The notes under the pieces: generated by a model
Seen by the model: only the letters and a program-made list of their open reading frames with translations
Databases searched by the model: none
What the model was told of the DNA's origin: nothing
Shown: in pieces, positions 15,940 to 23,673 of the stretch
Layout of the letters: every line of letters begins with the position of its first letter
Numbering within the stretch: position 1 is the first letter of the stretch
Position numbers and translations under genes: made by a program
NCBI RefSeq assembly: GCF_028693135.1
Contig: NZ_JAQUVZ010000038.1
Coordinates: 1-34,743, forward strand
DNA: 34,743 nucleotides
Direction: 5' to 3'
Origin: Methanosarcina sp.
GTDB taxonomy: Archaea; Halobacteriota; Methanosarcinia; Methanosarcinales; Methanosarcinaceae

Positions 15940-16245
15940 TCAAAAGCCAAGAGCTTCACGGATTTGTTTTTCCTTAAAACCCACAATTGCCGTTTCGTCA
16001 TTTATAATAGTTGTTGGGAAAGAAATTGAGGGGTTGAAACGTCTTAATTTCTCAACGGCGTTGCTTTCTTCTTCCCCTTCCAGCCTGTCCACATAAATGT
16101 ACTCAAAATCCACTCCCAGATCGGTAAGCAGTTTCTTTGTTTTTTTACACCATACACAGGTGCTCAGCCCATACATTACGACCTTGCCCTTATCAATTCC
16201 GGAAATATGCTTTCCTTTATCTGTGTCCTGGTTAAAGATATTCAT
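15940..16245 (-). CDS. Glutaredoxin-like protein (CVWC)
   Basis: The 101-aa thioredoxin-fold protein has a short N-terminal extension of about 20 residues, then the strand KVVMYGLST and a CVWC active site at 30-33. A YVDRLEGEEE region and the cis-proline motif FPTTI near 80 follow. The start at ATG 16245 is preferred because AGGGGGTTTATAG precedes it; the frame could extend to a TTG at 16263. It lies just upstream of the FTRc-rubredoxin gene (12-base gap). The pair therefore suggests a chain from ferredoxin through FDR to this glutaredoxin and on to target disulfides. It could also supply electrons to ribonucleotide reductase or other enzymes, which the window does not show. Confidence 0.85.
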   Translation of the reverse strand: MNIFNQDTDKGKHISGIDKGKVVMYGLSTCVWCKKTKKLLTDLGVDFEYIYVDRLEGEEESNAVEKLRRFNPSISFPTTIINDETAIVGFKEKQIREALGF

Positions 16246-16522
16246 TCTATAAACCCCCTGCAATAATTAAGTTAGGTGTACGCCCAGGTGTTTTGGTCAA
16301 AGCAGCTTGTTGCTCTGGACGTCTGGCACTAAAGAAAAAAAACCGCCAGATAGCAGATTCCAGATTAGTAGATTCTAGATAATTTCTAGATCATAGATTC
16401 TATAAAGTCCTTATCAGAAAATGTCGGATAAAGTATATAAAATTGAGATATAATTTTCCATGGCTGCACGTCCTCTGAATACACCAGATTACTCGAAATG
16501 GAACCTCAAGAACGTTATTTTT
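16246..16522. other. Leader/promoter region of the redox operon with AGATT-type repeats
   Basis: Between the glutaredoxin-like gene and the MFS gene 3' end there is no ORF. At 16352-16402 the hexamer AGATTC or AGATTA occurs four times (about 16355, 16362, 16370, 16395), together with two TCTAGA palindromes. They lie between the presumed TATA box and the gene and may be a regulator-binding array or a structured leader. Confidence 0.45.
16433..16442 (-). promoter_or_regulatory. TATA box of the redox operon
   Basis: TTTTATATAC on the minus strand fits an archaeal TATA box. It implies transcription starting near 16410 and a leader of about 165 nt. Confidence 0.4.
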
Positions 16523-18010
16523 TCATCGCCCTGCTTTTTTCCCCTTTTCATTAATGCCGGTAAGAGCCCCGGAACTGGATTTTCCTCTCACCAGAGACGC
16601 GAATACCCCGACAACACAGAAGATCGTAAACAGGATAAATGCATAATGTAAGCTTGAAACAAACTGGGGATAATACTCAGGAGTGATCTCCACAGGACCG
16701 ATAACAACTGCAAAGATCATCATTGCGATACCCATTGAGAGCATCTGGCCGAGAAGCCGCATAGTCCCATTCATCCCTGATGCGACCCCGTAGAACCTCT
16801 TATCAACCGAACTCATAATTGCATTCGTGTTCGGGGAAGAGAAGAGCCCGAACCCTGCACCGAGTAGGAGAAGGATGAGGACCAGGTGCCAGATGGGTGT
16901 TGTTTCGGTAAGGAAACTGAGAAAGAAGAGCCCAATTGCATTGAGAGCCATTCCCGCCGATGCAACGATCCGCGGCTCAATCCTGTCAGAGAGATGGCCG
17001 GCAATTGGCGAAATCAGGGCCTGGACAACTGGCTGCGCTATCAGGATAAAACCAGCGTGCTCAGGTGTGAAGCCTTTTGTGTACTGCAGGTCCAGGCTTA
17101 AGAGAAAAGTCACTGCAAAAGTTGCGCTGTAATTGATGAGCGCGGCAAGGTTTGAAAGGGCAAAAATCCTGTTTTTAGTCAGGAGCCTGATGTCAAGGAC
17201 GGGAGAAGGTATTTTCATCTCGTACAGGGCAAAGACGATAACCCCGAGAACTCCCACGGTTATGAGAGCGGCTCCTTTAAATGCCGGGAGATTTGAGAAC
17301 CCGTACATGACAGCAACGACCGCTGCCCCATAGATAAAAGACCCTGTCAGGTCGAACTTCTCCCCCCTGCACTCTGCCCATTCCCCTTTCAGCTTCCAGA
17401 GGATGAGGATAACCGCTGCGATTCCTATAGGGACGTTTACGAAGAAAATGCTCCTCCAACCCAGATACTGCGTCATTAAACCTCCAAGGAAAGGCCCAAG
17501 GGAGAGCCCGAGATAAACTGCAGTGATATAGATCCCGAGAGCCTTCCCGCGTTCCCCCGGAGGAAAGACGGAGGTAACGATAGCAACTCCGGTCCCGAAG
17601 ATCATGGCACTCCCAAGCCCCTGGATAACCCGGATTCCGATCAGTATTTCTGTCGAAGGGACCAGGGTCATTGCCAGGGACGCAAGGCTGAAGATAGTAA
17701 TGCCGTAGAGGAAAACTTTTTTCCTTCCGTAAATATCTGCAATTTTTCCAAACGGGACGAGAAACACTGCTGAGGAGAGGAGGTACGCGGTAGAAACCCA
17801 GGAGAGGGCAATCGCGTTCATATGAAATTCTGCCCCCAGTGTCGGTAGGGCAATATTTACTGCCGAACCGTCAAAGGGGGTGATAAATCCGGCAAGTATC
17901 GCAATAAGAAGTACAATTCGTTTTTCTGTGGAAGCGGCAGGAGTAGCAGTCGTACGGAATACTTCCGGAACTTCAGCAGACGATCCGGTTTTTCTTTTTT
18001 CCTTTGCCAT
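16523..18010 (-). CDS. MFS drug/solute exporter of the 14-TM DHA2 (EmrB/QacA) type
   Basis: The protein has about 495 aa. A hydrophilic N-terminal 30 residues leads into TM1 with the family motif ITPFDGSAVNIALP (43-56), where Asp47 belongs to motif D1. Motif A (GKIADIYGRKK) lies at 88-98 between TM2 and TM3. WRSIFFVNVPIG, typical of DHA2 proteins, follows TM6. The number of hydrophobic segments fits 14 helices. Such proteins expel drugs or metabolites in exchange for protons or sodium; the substrate cannot be told. The start is taken at the ATG (18010); a GTG three codons upstream is possible, and neither has a strong ribosome site. The gene is divergent from the DUF21 gene. No regulator gene is adjacent. 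Confidence 0.9.
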   Translation of the reverse strand: MAKEKRKTGSSAEVPEVFRTTATPAASTEKRIVLLIAILAGFITPFDGSAVNIALPTLGAEFHMNAIALSWVSTAYLLSSAVFLVPFGKIADIYGRKKVFLYGITIFSLASLAMTLVPSTEILIGIRVIQGLGSAMIFGTGVAIVTSVFPPGERGKALGIYITAVYLGLSLGPFLGGLMTQYLGWRSIFFVNVPIGIAAVILILWKLKGEWAECRGEKFDLTGSFIYGAAVVAVMYGFSNLPAFKGAALITVGVLGVIVFALYEMKIPSPVLDIRLLTKNRIFALSNLAALINYSATFAVTFLLSLDLQYTKGFTPEHAGFILIAQPVVQALISPIAGHLSDRIEPRIVASAGMALNAIGLFFLSFLTETTPIWHLVLILLLLGAGFGLFSSPNTNAIMSSVDKRFYGVASGMNGTMRLLGQMLSMGIAMMIFAVVIGPVEITPEYYPQFVSSLHYAFILFTIFCVVGVFASLVRGKSSSGALTGINEKGKKAGR

Positions 18011-18395
18011 GTTTATCACTGATCAAAAGGGTCGTAATCTTTTATCTGGAGAGTCCGGAAGATTGCAGTGGTTTGTACAGGATGGGAGGTTTCAGCGATA
18101 GTTCTCTCCTCATAATACTTTTTGTCACGGTTGGCTGACCAGAAATCTTAGTATGACCTGCTTGTTATTAAATATTATACCATTCAACCGGTTTCGGACA
18201 AAGTAGCCAACCAAAATTAGATGAAGCAAATTAAGTTATATTATCAGGGCAAACTTAACTTAATGGCAGGGTAAAAGCTTGTCCAGCAGGGAATAGTAAA
18301 CCAGGCCTGACGTGATGAGATTAAGTTTATAAGATATTAACTGATTAAGGATTCGACTGGGTTTATACAGATATTCTAGAGGTTATTGACTTACA
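18011..18395. promoter_or_regulatory. Divergent promoter region with TTAAGTT motifs
   Basis: This 385-bp region separates the MFS gene (minus) and the DUF21 gene (plus). The heptamer TTAAGTT occurs at 18231 and 18321 and in reverse (AACTTAA) at 18252 and 18257. The last plus-strand copy touches the TATA-like TTTATAAG at 18326-18333, which is suitably placed for the DUF21 gene. On the minus strand GGTATAATATTTAAT (about 18168-18182) could serve the MFS gene. A shared operator is possible but not shown. Confidence 0.4.
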
Positions 18396-19517
18396 ATGAA
18401 TGAAATCATTACCTGGATACTAATTGCACTTTGCCTGACACAGTCTGCTATTTTTTCAGGGCTGACGATCGGCATTTTCGGTCTTGGAAGACTGAGACTT
18501 GAGATTGAAGCTGAAGCAGATAACAAAAATGCAATTAAAATCCTGCAGGTCCGGCGTGACTCCAATTTCCTGCTTACGACTATGCTCTGGGGGAACGTAG
18601 GCGTAAATGTCCTTATCGCTCTGCTTACGGATTCCGTAATGGCAGGAACCTCAGCTTTTCTCTTCTCGACCTTTGGTATTACCTGTTTCGGAGAGATTAT
18701 TCCCCAGGCTTATTTTTCCAGGAACGCGCTTGCGCTTGGGGCAAAGCTGACTCCTCTCGTCCGCTTTTACCAGATGCTGCTCTATCCGGTGGCAAAACCG
18801 ACAGCGCTGATTCTTGACTGGTGGCTGGGCAGGGAAAAACTTGATCTGTTCAGGGAACAGGCAATGAGGATTATGCTCGAAAAACATATCGAGTCCGGGA
18901 AGACCGATATAGGCTCTTTTGAAGGGATAGGAGCCCTGAACTTTCTTTCCATAGATGATGTCAACATTTCTGACGAAGGTTCTATAATAGACCAGAGAAG
19001 CATTATCTCTCTTCCTGTGGGAAATAACCGCCCTGTTTTTCCGTCATTCAACAGAGAACCGTCTGACCCCTTCCTGCAGAAAATAGAAGCATCCGGAAAA
19101 AAATGGGTAATCATCACCAACCCGGCAGATGAGCCTGTAATGGTGCTGGATGCGGACGGCTTCCTGAGAGATGCAGTCTATAAAAAAGGTCCTTTCCTTC
19201 CGCTTTCTTACTGCCATTTCCCTGTAGTGGTAAAGTCTCCTAAAACCAGGCTCGAGAAAGTAATCCGGCAGTTCAAGGTATATCCGCAGTACCCGGAAGA
19301 TGATGTAATTGACCAGGACCTCATTCTTTACTGGGGTGAGGAAAAGCGTATAGTAACAGGGTCAGATATTCTGGGCCGTCTACTCCGCGGAATCGTGGTC
19401 GAATGCGATGTGGGCTCTGGGTGTGAGGTACCTCCTGAAAGGTCTCCGGGATTTGTCAGAAGGGCAACTTTCAGGAAAGATAGAGGAAAAGAAAACATAG
19501 AACAAAGAAAGAAGTAA
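18396..19517 (+). CDS. DUF21/CNNM-family (CorC-like) membrane protein
   Basis: The protein has 373 aa. Residues 1-150 are the DUF21 transmembrane domain, recognisable from the start (IFSGLTIGIFGLGRLRLEIEAEADNKNA), the central TTMLWGNVGVNVLIALL and the FGEIIPQAYFSRNAL motif. Three or four membrane helices are expected. From about 210 to 340 a divergent CBS-pair-like segment follows (KKWVIITNPADEPVMVLDADGFLRDAVY). The tail is hydrophilic and basic. CNNM/CorB relatives carry or sense Mg2+ and related divalent ions; that role here is by family analogy. A GAGGT lies about 12 bases before the ATG, a longer spacing than usual. The last codons fall inside a tandem A-rich repeat, so the exact C-terminus is probably not critical. 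Confidence 0.85.
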   Translation: MNEIITWILIALCLTQSAIFSGLTIGIFGLGRLRLEIEAEADNKNAIKILQVRRDSNFLLTTMLWGNVGVNVLIALLTDSVMAGTSAFLFSTFGITCFGEIIPQAYFSRNALALGAKLTPLVRFYQMLLYPVAKPTALILDWWLGREKLDLFREQAMRIMLEKHIESGKTDIGSFEGIGALNFLSIDDVNISDEGSIIDQRSIISLPVGNNRPVFPSFNREPSDPFLQKIEASGKKWVIITNPADEPVMVLDADGFLRDAVYKKGPFLPLSYCHFPVVVKSPKTRLEKVIRQFKVYPQYPEDDVIDQDLILYWGEEKRIVTGSDILGRLLRGIVVECDVGSGCEVPPERSPGFVRRATFRKDRGKENIEQRKK

Positions 19518-19606
19518 AGGGCAAAAAATCATAGAACAAAGAAAGAAGTAAAGAGCAAAAACAAAGGGTAAAAAAGTAATGACAAAGAAGTAAAGGGCAA
19601 AAAAGC
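19496..19606 (+). repeat. A-rich tandem repeat across the DUF21 stop codon
   Basis: A 34-bp unit starting CATAGAACAAAGAAAGAAG occurs at 19496 and 19530, with a third partial copy (AAGAAGTAAAGGGCAAAAAAGC) near 19587. The first copy contains the stop codon (19515-19517). Read on the minus strand the segment is T-rich, with several runs of five or six T, and probably terminates the SagB-type gene. Confidence 0.65.
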
Positions 19607-19622
19607 AAACGTTACTCCTTAG

Positions 19623-21299
19623 TTACTCTTTATATGCAGGGAAGGTCAAAACCCCAATTTCCTGAAGAGGCGAGCCCACTGCAAAGTGGTAGAGATCCTG
19701 GAATTCAAGCCCTTTAAGTCCCAGAGTTTCGTGCAGAGGGTCGTCGAAAAAACACCCTATCCCGCAGCCCCTGAAACCTCGAGCTTCTGCTTCAAGATAA
19801 AGGAGTTGCCCGAGGATTCCACATTCCCAGAAAAGATAAGGGTACATCCATGAACCATATGTTTTTAGAGGCTCTTCGAACTCCGAAAGCATGCATGCGG
19901 TAAAACAGGCATCTTCTGCCTTTCTCTGTGCACATGAAAGCTGGGCTGCAAAATGATGCAGTTCCTCTTCCACAAGCAGGTAAAATTCAAGATCAGAAGG
20001 GCAGCTTTCTGGCCTTTCCCACAGAAAATCCGGCCTGAAGGCGGTTTTAAATTTATCCTTTTCTCCGGGTTTCCGCAGAAAGATATAAAGACCTTCACGA
20101 AGTCCCTTCACTCTGTTTACAAAAAGGAGCATGTGTACAAAGGGCCCAAAAGCCAGTGTATCGAAAATGGGATTTTTATCGGGGAGGGTTCTTCGCAGTA
20201 TGCCGTAGAAACTGTCTTCTTCCATGTAAGCACTGTTATTCATTTCCAGGGCACTTCGTCTCCTGTGAATAACGCTGCGTAGAGGGACTGTCTCAACGCC
20301 TGGACGGATTTCGTAGCCAGAAGTTTTCCCGGATAAACCTGCAGCTCTGCTTTCAAGCTTCGGTTCCGGCTTCTTTTCGTCGGCGTGGTAAGTTTCGTTC
20401 TTTCTGGTTACTGAAGCGGCCTTTTCAATTTCAGTCCATTCTACATGTGCAGGACTCAAACGGTTCGGAACCCCGTTCCAGGAAAGCTTTTCAAAATCCG
20501 AAAGTGCAGACGAAGATACCTTACCTGCCGGACCTTCCTTTCCTGCAGGATAAACTGCAAGCAGACAGGCAGGTTCTTCTTTTTCAGGGCCCTGCCTTCC
20601 GGAAACGCCCAGAAGCTTTGCTATGTCCTCCGAGCCCATATCCACAAGCAGGCTTGTTCTCCAGCCAGGCCCTGCTGCAGCAAAGGTAAGGGCAGCAATA
20701 GCATGTCCCAGGTCATGGTTTGCATACCGAAAAGCCCGGATGCCGTATTTCCAGGCAACCCGCCAGTAAATTGAAGTAAGCCCTATGAAAAATGTGCCTT
20801 CCGGAAAGCCGGAACTCAGCTTTTCCCAGGTCTCCGGGGAAAATTTCGCTCTTACCTCAAGCGCGTGCTGCAAAGGCGCATAATGGCAGACAGCCGGTTT
20901 TTCCAGCAGCTCCGGAACCGGACCGGAAATAAGGTAAACCTCTGTTGGGTGAAGGTTTCCACTTGAAGGATTTATGCGGAGAGCCCAGCTAGAACTTCCT
21001 GCTTTTTTCCATACTGAAATCGCAAAGCTGTCAAAAAAAAGCTGAGAAATGCTCTTCCGGTTCAGCTCAGAGGGTCCCAGTTTCTCCTGAGAAAATGCCT
21101 GTTCATATGCAGGAGAAAGTTCGGATTTTATATCTTCTCCATTCCAGGTATCGAGCTTTAAGAGCGTAGCTCCTTTGTAGTTGAGAAAAGGGTCTGGCTT
21201 GATTGCCATTTCAAGGTGTCGAGGACCGGGAGCATAGGCTTTAAAGCCATGCTTGCTAGCCTGATGATAAGACAGTATAGCTTCAAGTTCTTCATTCAT
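19623..21299 (-). CDS. SagB/ThcOx-type double nitroreductase
   Basis: The 558-aa protein has two nitroreductase-like flavin domains. The N-terminal one (about 80-270) carries NRKSISQLFFDSFAIS and the FMN-contact region SWALRINPSSGNLHPTEVYL (residues 104-123), a hallmark of SagB-type dehydrogenases. The C-terminal one starts near 340 (VIHRRRSALEMNN) and contains FGPFVHMLLFVNRVKGLREGLYIF and ARGFRGCGIGCFFDD. SagB relatives oxidise azolines in toxins, but stand-alone double-domain members with no precursor or cyclodehydratase genes, as here, have no known substrate. No cyclase or peptide precursor is visible in the window. The ATG follows TGGTGCCTTATT. The DJ-1 gene ends 44 bases upstream on the same strand, so the two are probably co-transcribed. 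Confidence 0.88.
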   Translation of the reverse strand: MNEELEAILSYHQASKHGFKAYAPGPRHLEMAIKPDPFLNYKGATLLKLDTWNGEDIKSELSPAYEQAFSQEKLGPSELNRKSISQLFFDSFAISVWKKAGSSSWALRINPSSGNLHPTEVYLISGPVPELLEKPAVCHYAPLQHALEVRAKFSPETWEKLSSGFPEGTFFIGLTSIYWRVAWKYGIRAFRYANHDLGHAIAALTFAAAGPGWRTSLLVDMGSEDIAKLLGVSGRQGPEKEEPACLLAVYPAGKEGPAGKVSSSALSDFEKLSWNGVPNRLSPAHVEWTEIEKAASVTRKNETYHADEKKPEPKLESRAAGLSGKTSGYEIRPGVETVPLRSVIHRRRSALEMNNSAYMEEDSFYGILRRTLPDKNPIFDTLAFGPFVHMLLFVNRVKGLREGLYIFLRKPGEKDKFKTAFRPDFLWERPESCPSDLEFYLLVEEELHHFAAQLSCAQRKAEDACFTACMLSEFEEPLKTYGSWMYPYLFWECGILGQLLYLEAEARGFRGCGIGCFFDDPLHETLGLKGLEFQDLYHFAVGSPLQEIGVLTFPAYKE

Positions 21300-21343
21300 A
21301 ATAAGGCACCAGCTTTGCTACCGAATAATTTACTTTAAAAATA

Positions 21344-21886
21344 TCATGCTTTTTTCAGGGCTTTAAGAACGGCTTTTCCAAAGGCTTCCGCACTTTTTGG
21401 GTCTCGTCCTGTCACAACCCTGTCCGAAACTACAACTTCCCTGTCCTGGTAGACAGCCCCATGCTCCTTTAGTTCGTGTACAGTATCCGGACTACTAAAA
21501 ACAGTGCTTTCCTTCCCCTTCAGAATCCCTGCTCTTGCCAGAACCACAGGAGAGATGCAGATCGCAGAAACTACCTTTTTACGGGAGTCAGCTTCTTTTA
21601 CGAGTTCACGCAGGTACTTATTGTCCCAGAGGTACTTTCTTGAACCCGACCCTCCTGAAATTACTATCGCATCATAATCCTCAATTCTGGCTTCGGATAT
21701 CCTGAGATCGGGCTTAATCGTACCTCCCAGTGTTCCTTTTGCAGTTTCAGTAAACTCGGCTGCGACCGTAACCTTTGCCCCTGCAGCTTCAAAGATCTGC
21801 TTTGGAACAAAGCATTCTTCATCCCTGAACTGTTCCTGAGCAATAACAAGCAAAATCTTTTTTCCTTTATGTCCTGGTTCTGTCAT
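21344..21886 (-). CDS. DJ-1/PfpI family protein
   Basis: This 180-aa class I glutamine-amidotransferase-like fold begins KKILLVIAQEQFRDEECFVPKQIFEAAGAKVTV. The acidic residues of DEE (22-24) match the glutamate that polarises the cysteine. The nucleophile elbow is SAICISPVVLARAG with Cys110; many PfpI proteases have CHGP here, and this protein has Ile instead of the His after Cys, so classical protease activity is unlikely. Family members include chaperones, glyoxalases and stress proteins. The start at ATG 21886 is supported by GGAAGGT six bases before it; the frame upstream has a weaker GTG. It is probably the first gene of a unit with the SagB-type oxidoreductase. Confidence 0.9.
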   Translation of the reverse strand: MTEPGHKGKKILLVIAQEQFRDEECFVPKQIFEAAGAKVTVAAEFTETAKGTLGGTIKPDLRISEARIEDYDAIVISGGSGSRKYLWDNKYLRELVKEADSRKKVVSAICISPVVLARAGILKGKESTVFSSPDTVHELKEHGAVYQDREVVVSDRVVTGRDPKSAEAFGKAVLKALKKA

Positions 21887-22187
21887 CTGGCTACCTTCCT
21901 GTAATTTAAAAAGCACGATTTCGGGCGAGATTTATTGAAAAACACTAGAGCCTGAAGAAATATGGATTACTGAGAGACCTAATTTTTGTCGTATGGACCG
22001 AATTTCAGTCTTAGAGACCTGGTTTCTGTCGTTCTGTCGTATAGTATCCTGCGATGTATCTGAAAAGACCGGACACGAAGACTGAGATTAGTTTCCTTAC
22101 TTTAGTTTCCTTACCTGAAGCTGAAGTAGACATACAATCTTACTCAGATATTGAATTAAAGGACACTGAAGTTAACCCTACCCAGGT
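21887..22187. other. Upstream region of the DJ-1 gene with direct repeats
   Basis: No gene is seen. Two imperfect 20-bp direct repeats of AGAGACCTNNTTTNTGTCGT lie at 21973-21992 and 22013-22032, exactly 40 bp apart. TTAGTTTCCTTAC is repeated at 22088-22100 and 22102-22114. These may be operator half-sites for the DJ-1/SagB unit. Confidence 0.5.
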
Positions 22188-22207
22188 AAGAATATATCCC
22201 TGAAGAT
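22188..22207 (-). other. Predicted guide segment of the TnpB-associated RNA
   Basis: For tnpB elements the guide is the host sequence directly beyond the right end. If the element ends at GTTCAC (22208-22213 on the minus strand), the guide reads ATCTTCAGGGATATATTCTT. It would direct TnpB to the unoccupied insertion site. Confidence 0.45.
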
Positions 22208-22340
22208 GTGAACTACCCCTCCCTAAAAATTTCGCTTAATAGCTCAAGTTTTTGAGGACGGAGCTTCCTGCTTCATGCTTGGCGGTTGCCGTTTTTTCCA
22301 AGTCCACAGGCTCAAACTGTAGTCCCTACAGCAATTTTCT
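22208..22340 (-). ncRNA. Right end and omega/reRNA region of the tnpB element
   Basis: Starting inside the tnpB 3' end and running past its stop, the minus strand carries the conserved right-end signature of this family: GTGGACTTGGAAAAAA, then CCAAGCATGAAGCAGGAAGC, the short hairpin CTCAA/TTGAG and the final GGGGTAGTTCAC. TnpB-type RNAs are processed from exactly this part of the transcript. The stem that normally pairs GCTCCGTCC with a following GGACGGAG appears interrupted by an AT-rich segment (TATTAAGCGAAATTTTTAG), so the fold may differ from relatives. Confidence 0.6.
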
Positions 22341-23415
22341 TAATATTGATAGCGGCGTTAATGTCTCTATCATGCGTATTTTTGCAATCAGGACATTGCC
22401 ACTCTCTAATATCTAAACTTAATTCTTTAAGTTTATAACCACAAACATTACAGATTTTAGAGGAAGGTTCAAACATGCCTATTTTCAGTATAGTTTTTCC
22501 TACCCATTCAGCTTTGTACGTTAATTTCAGTACGAAAGAATACCATGCTGAATCACTGATAACCTGAGCTAATTTGTGGTTTTTCTTTAATCCTTTAATA
22601 TTGAGAGTTTCAACGGCTATTGCTTGGTTTTCGCTGATTAACCGATTTGAAACTTTATGCTGGAAATCATGCCTTTGATTACTTATTTTTTCGTGGATTT
22701 TCGTAAGTTTATAGACTGCCTTTCTCCGGTTTTTCGAACCTTTAACTTTCTTAGAAACTCTTCTTTGCAAACATTTCAATCTTTCAAGAGAGTTTTTCAG
22801 GAATTTTGGGTTATCAATTTTTTCTCCGGTAGAAAGAGTAGCGAAAGTCGTAACTCCTACATCTATTCCAATCAAGGTAGCATGAGAAAATTCTTGTTTT
22901 TCGGGAAGTTTTTCTCCATCATTAGTTAGAAAACTTATGTAGTATTTTCCTGTTGGTGTTCTGGATATAGTTATAGTTTTCAAACTTCCTTTGCTAATTT
23001 CCCTATGCATCTTAACCTTAATCCAACCAAACTTAGGCAACAAAACTTTGGAAATAGATGTATCAAGACTATAGTGTTGAGGAATCTGAAAGGAAAAATG
23101 GTGATCTTTTTTCTTTTTCTTTTGAGGATACCCAAATCCAAAATTAAAGAAGTTTGTAAAAGCTTTATTCAGATTTCTACTTGCTTGTTGCAATGCTCCT
23201 GCATTAACTTCTTTCAACCAGGGATACACTTCTTTCAAAACTAAGAGGTGATTATTAAGGTCAAACTCCGAGAGACTTATTCTGAATTTTTTATACATTA
23301 ACGATTTGATTTCAAGGAGTTTATTATAGACAAAACGACAGCTACCGAAGTGTTTTTCCATAAGAGCTTTTTGCTCCTTATTAGGGTAAATTCGGTATCT
23401 GTTACCTCGAAGCAT
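22312..23415 (-). CDS. tnpB: TnpB, RNA-guided nuclease of an IS200/IS605 element
   Basis: The 367-aa protein is full length and uninterrupted. An N-terminal helix-turn-helix/WED-like part (RYRIYPNKEQKALMEKHFGSCRFVYN) leads into a split RuvC domain with Asp185 (GIDVGVTT), Glu269 (AVETLNIKGL) and Asp351 (DRDINAAINI). The target-nucleic-acid-binding zinc finger lies before the last motif, with C322, C325, C341 and C344. All catalytic and zinc residues are present, so the nuclease is probably active. TnpB proteins use an RNA from their own 3' end to cut DNA and help maintain the element. The ATG at 23415 has TATAAAG directly upstream and no strong Shine-Dalgarno. Confidence 0.95.
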   Translation of the reverse strand: MLRGNRYRIYPNKEQKALMEKHFGSCRFVYNKLLEIKSLMYKKFRISLSEFDLNNHLLVLKEVYPWLKEVNAGALQQASRNLNKAFTNFFNFGFGYPQKKKKKDHHFSFQIPQHYSLDTSISKVLLPKFGWIKVKMHREISKGSLKTITISRTPTGKYYISFLTNDGEKLPEKQEFSHATLIGIDVGVTTFATLSTGEKIDNPKFLKNSLERLKCLQRRVSKKVKGSKNRRKAVYKLTKIHEKISNQRHDFQHKVSNRLISENQAIAVETLNIKGLKKNHKLAQVISDSAWYSFVLKLTYKAEWVGKTILKIGMFEPSSKICNVCGYKLKELSLDIREWQCPDCKNTHDRDINAAINIKKIAVGTTV

Positions 23416-23508
23416 CTTTATAATATACTCTTTGTAACTATATGGAGATATACGAAATTATTATCTTCGGATTGTGGGGAAGTTGACGCTCTCATCTCCC
23501 ACCTGTCC

Positions 23509-23611
23509 AATCCGGTTCTACCGGATTGTCCGAGGAAGGAGTCTTCCCGCTTCGGGAGATAAATGGATGTCTTTTCTTCCAAATTGCGACTCGCCCGAAT
23601 TGCGATTCGGG
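23509..23611. repeat. Cluster of three perfect hairpins
   Basis: Perfect stems follow one another: AATCCGGT/ACCGGATT (23509-23527, 3-nt loop), TCCCG/CGGGA (23545-23557, 3-nt loop) and CCCGAAT/ATTCGGG (23594-23611, 4-nt loop). They lie just upstream of the tnpB element and could be ends of older IS200/IS605-type insertions or REP-like units. Confidence 0.65.
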
Positions 23612-23673
23612 AGCCTGCGGTCCTTTTCGCTTCGCTCAAGAGGACTACTTAAATATTTATGACCCATACAACG

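Larger units (their letters stand above)
22208..23460 (-). mobile_element. IS200/IS605-group element carrying tnpB only
   Basis: The element comprises an intact tnpB and a recognisable right end at 22208. No tnpA (Y1 transposase) is adjacent on either side, so mobility would depend on a TnpA elsewhere. The left boundary cannot be fixed from sequence alone; about 23460 is a guess based on the short left ends usual in this group. Confidence 0.65.

Noticed and set aside
23418-23639. 73-codon minus-strand ORF upstream of tnpB
   Set aside because: It spans three hairpins, ends against the tnpB start, and has no recognisable domain.
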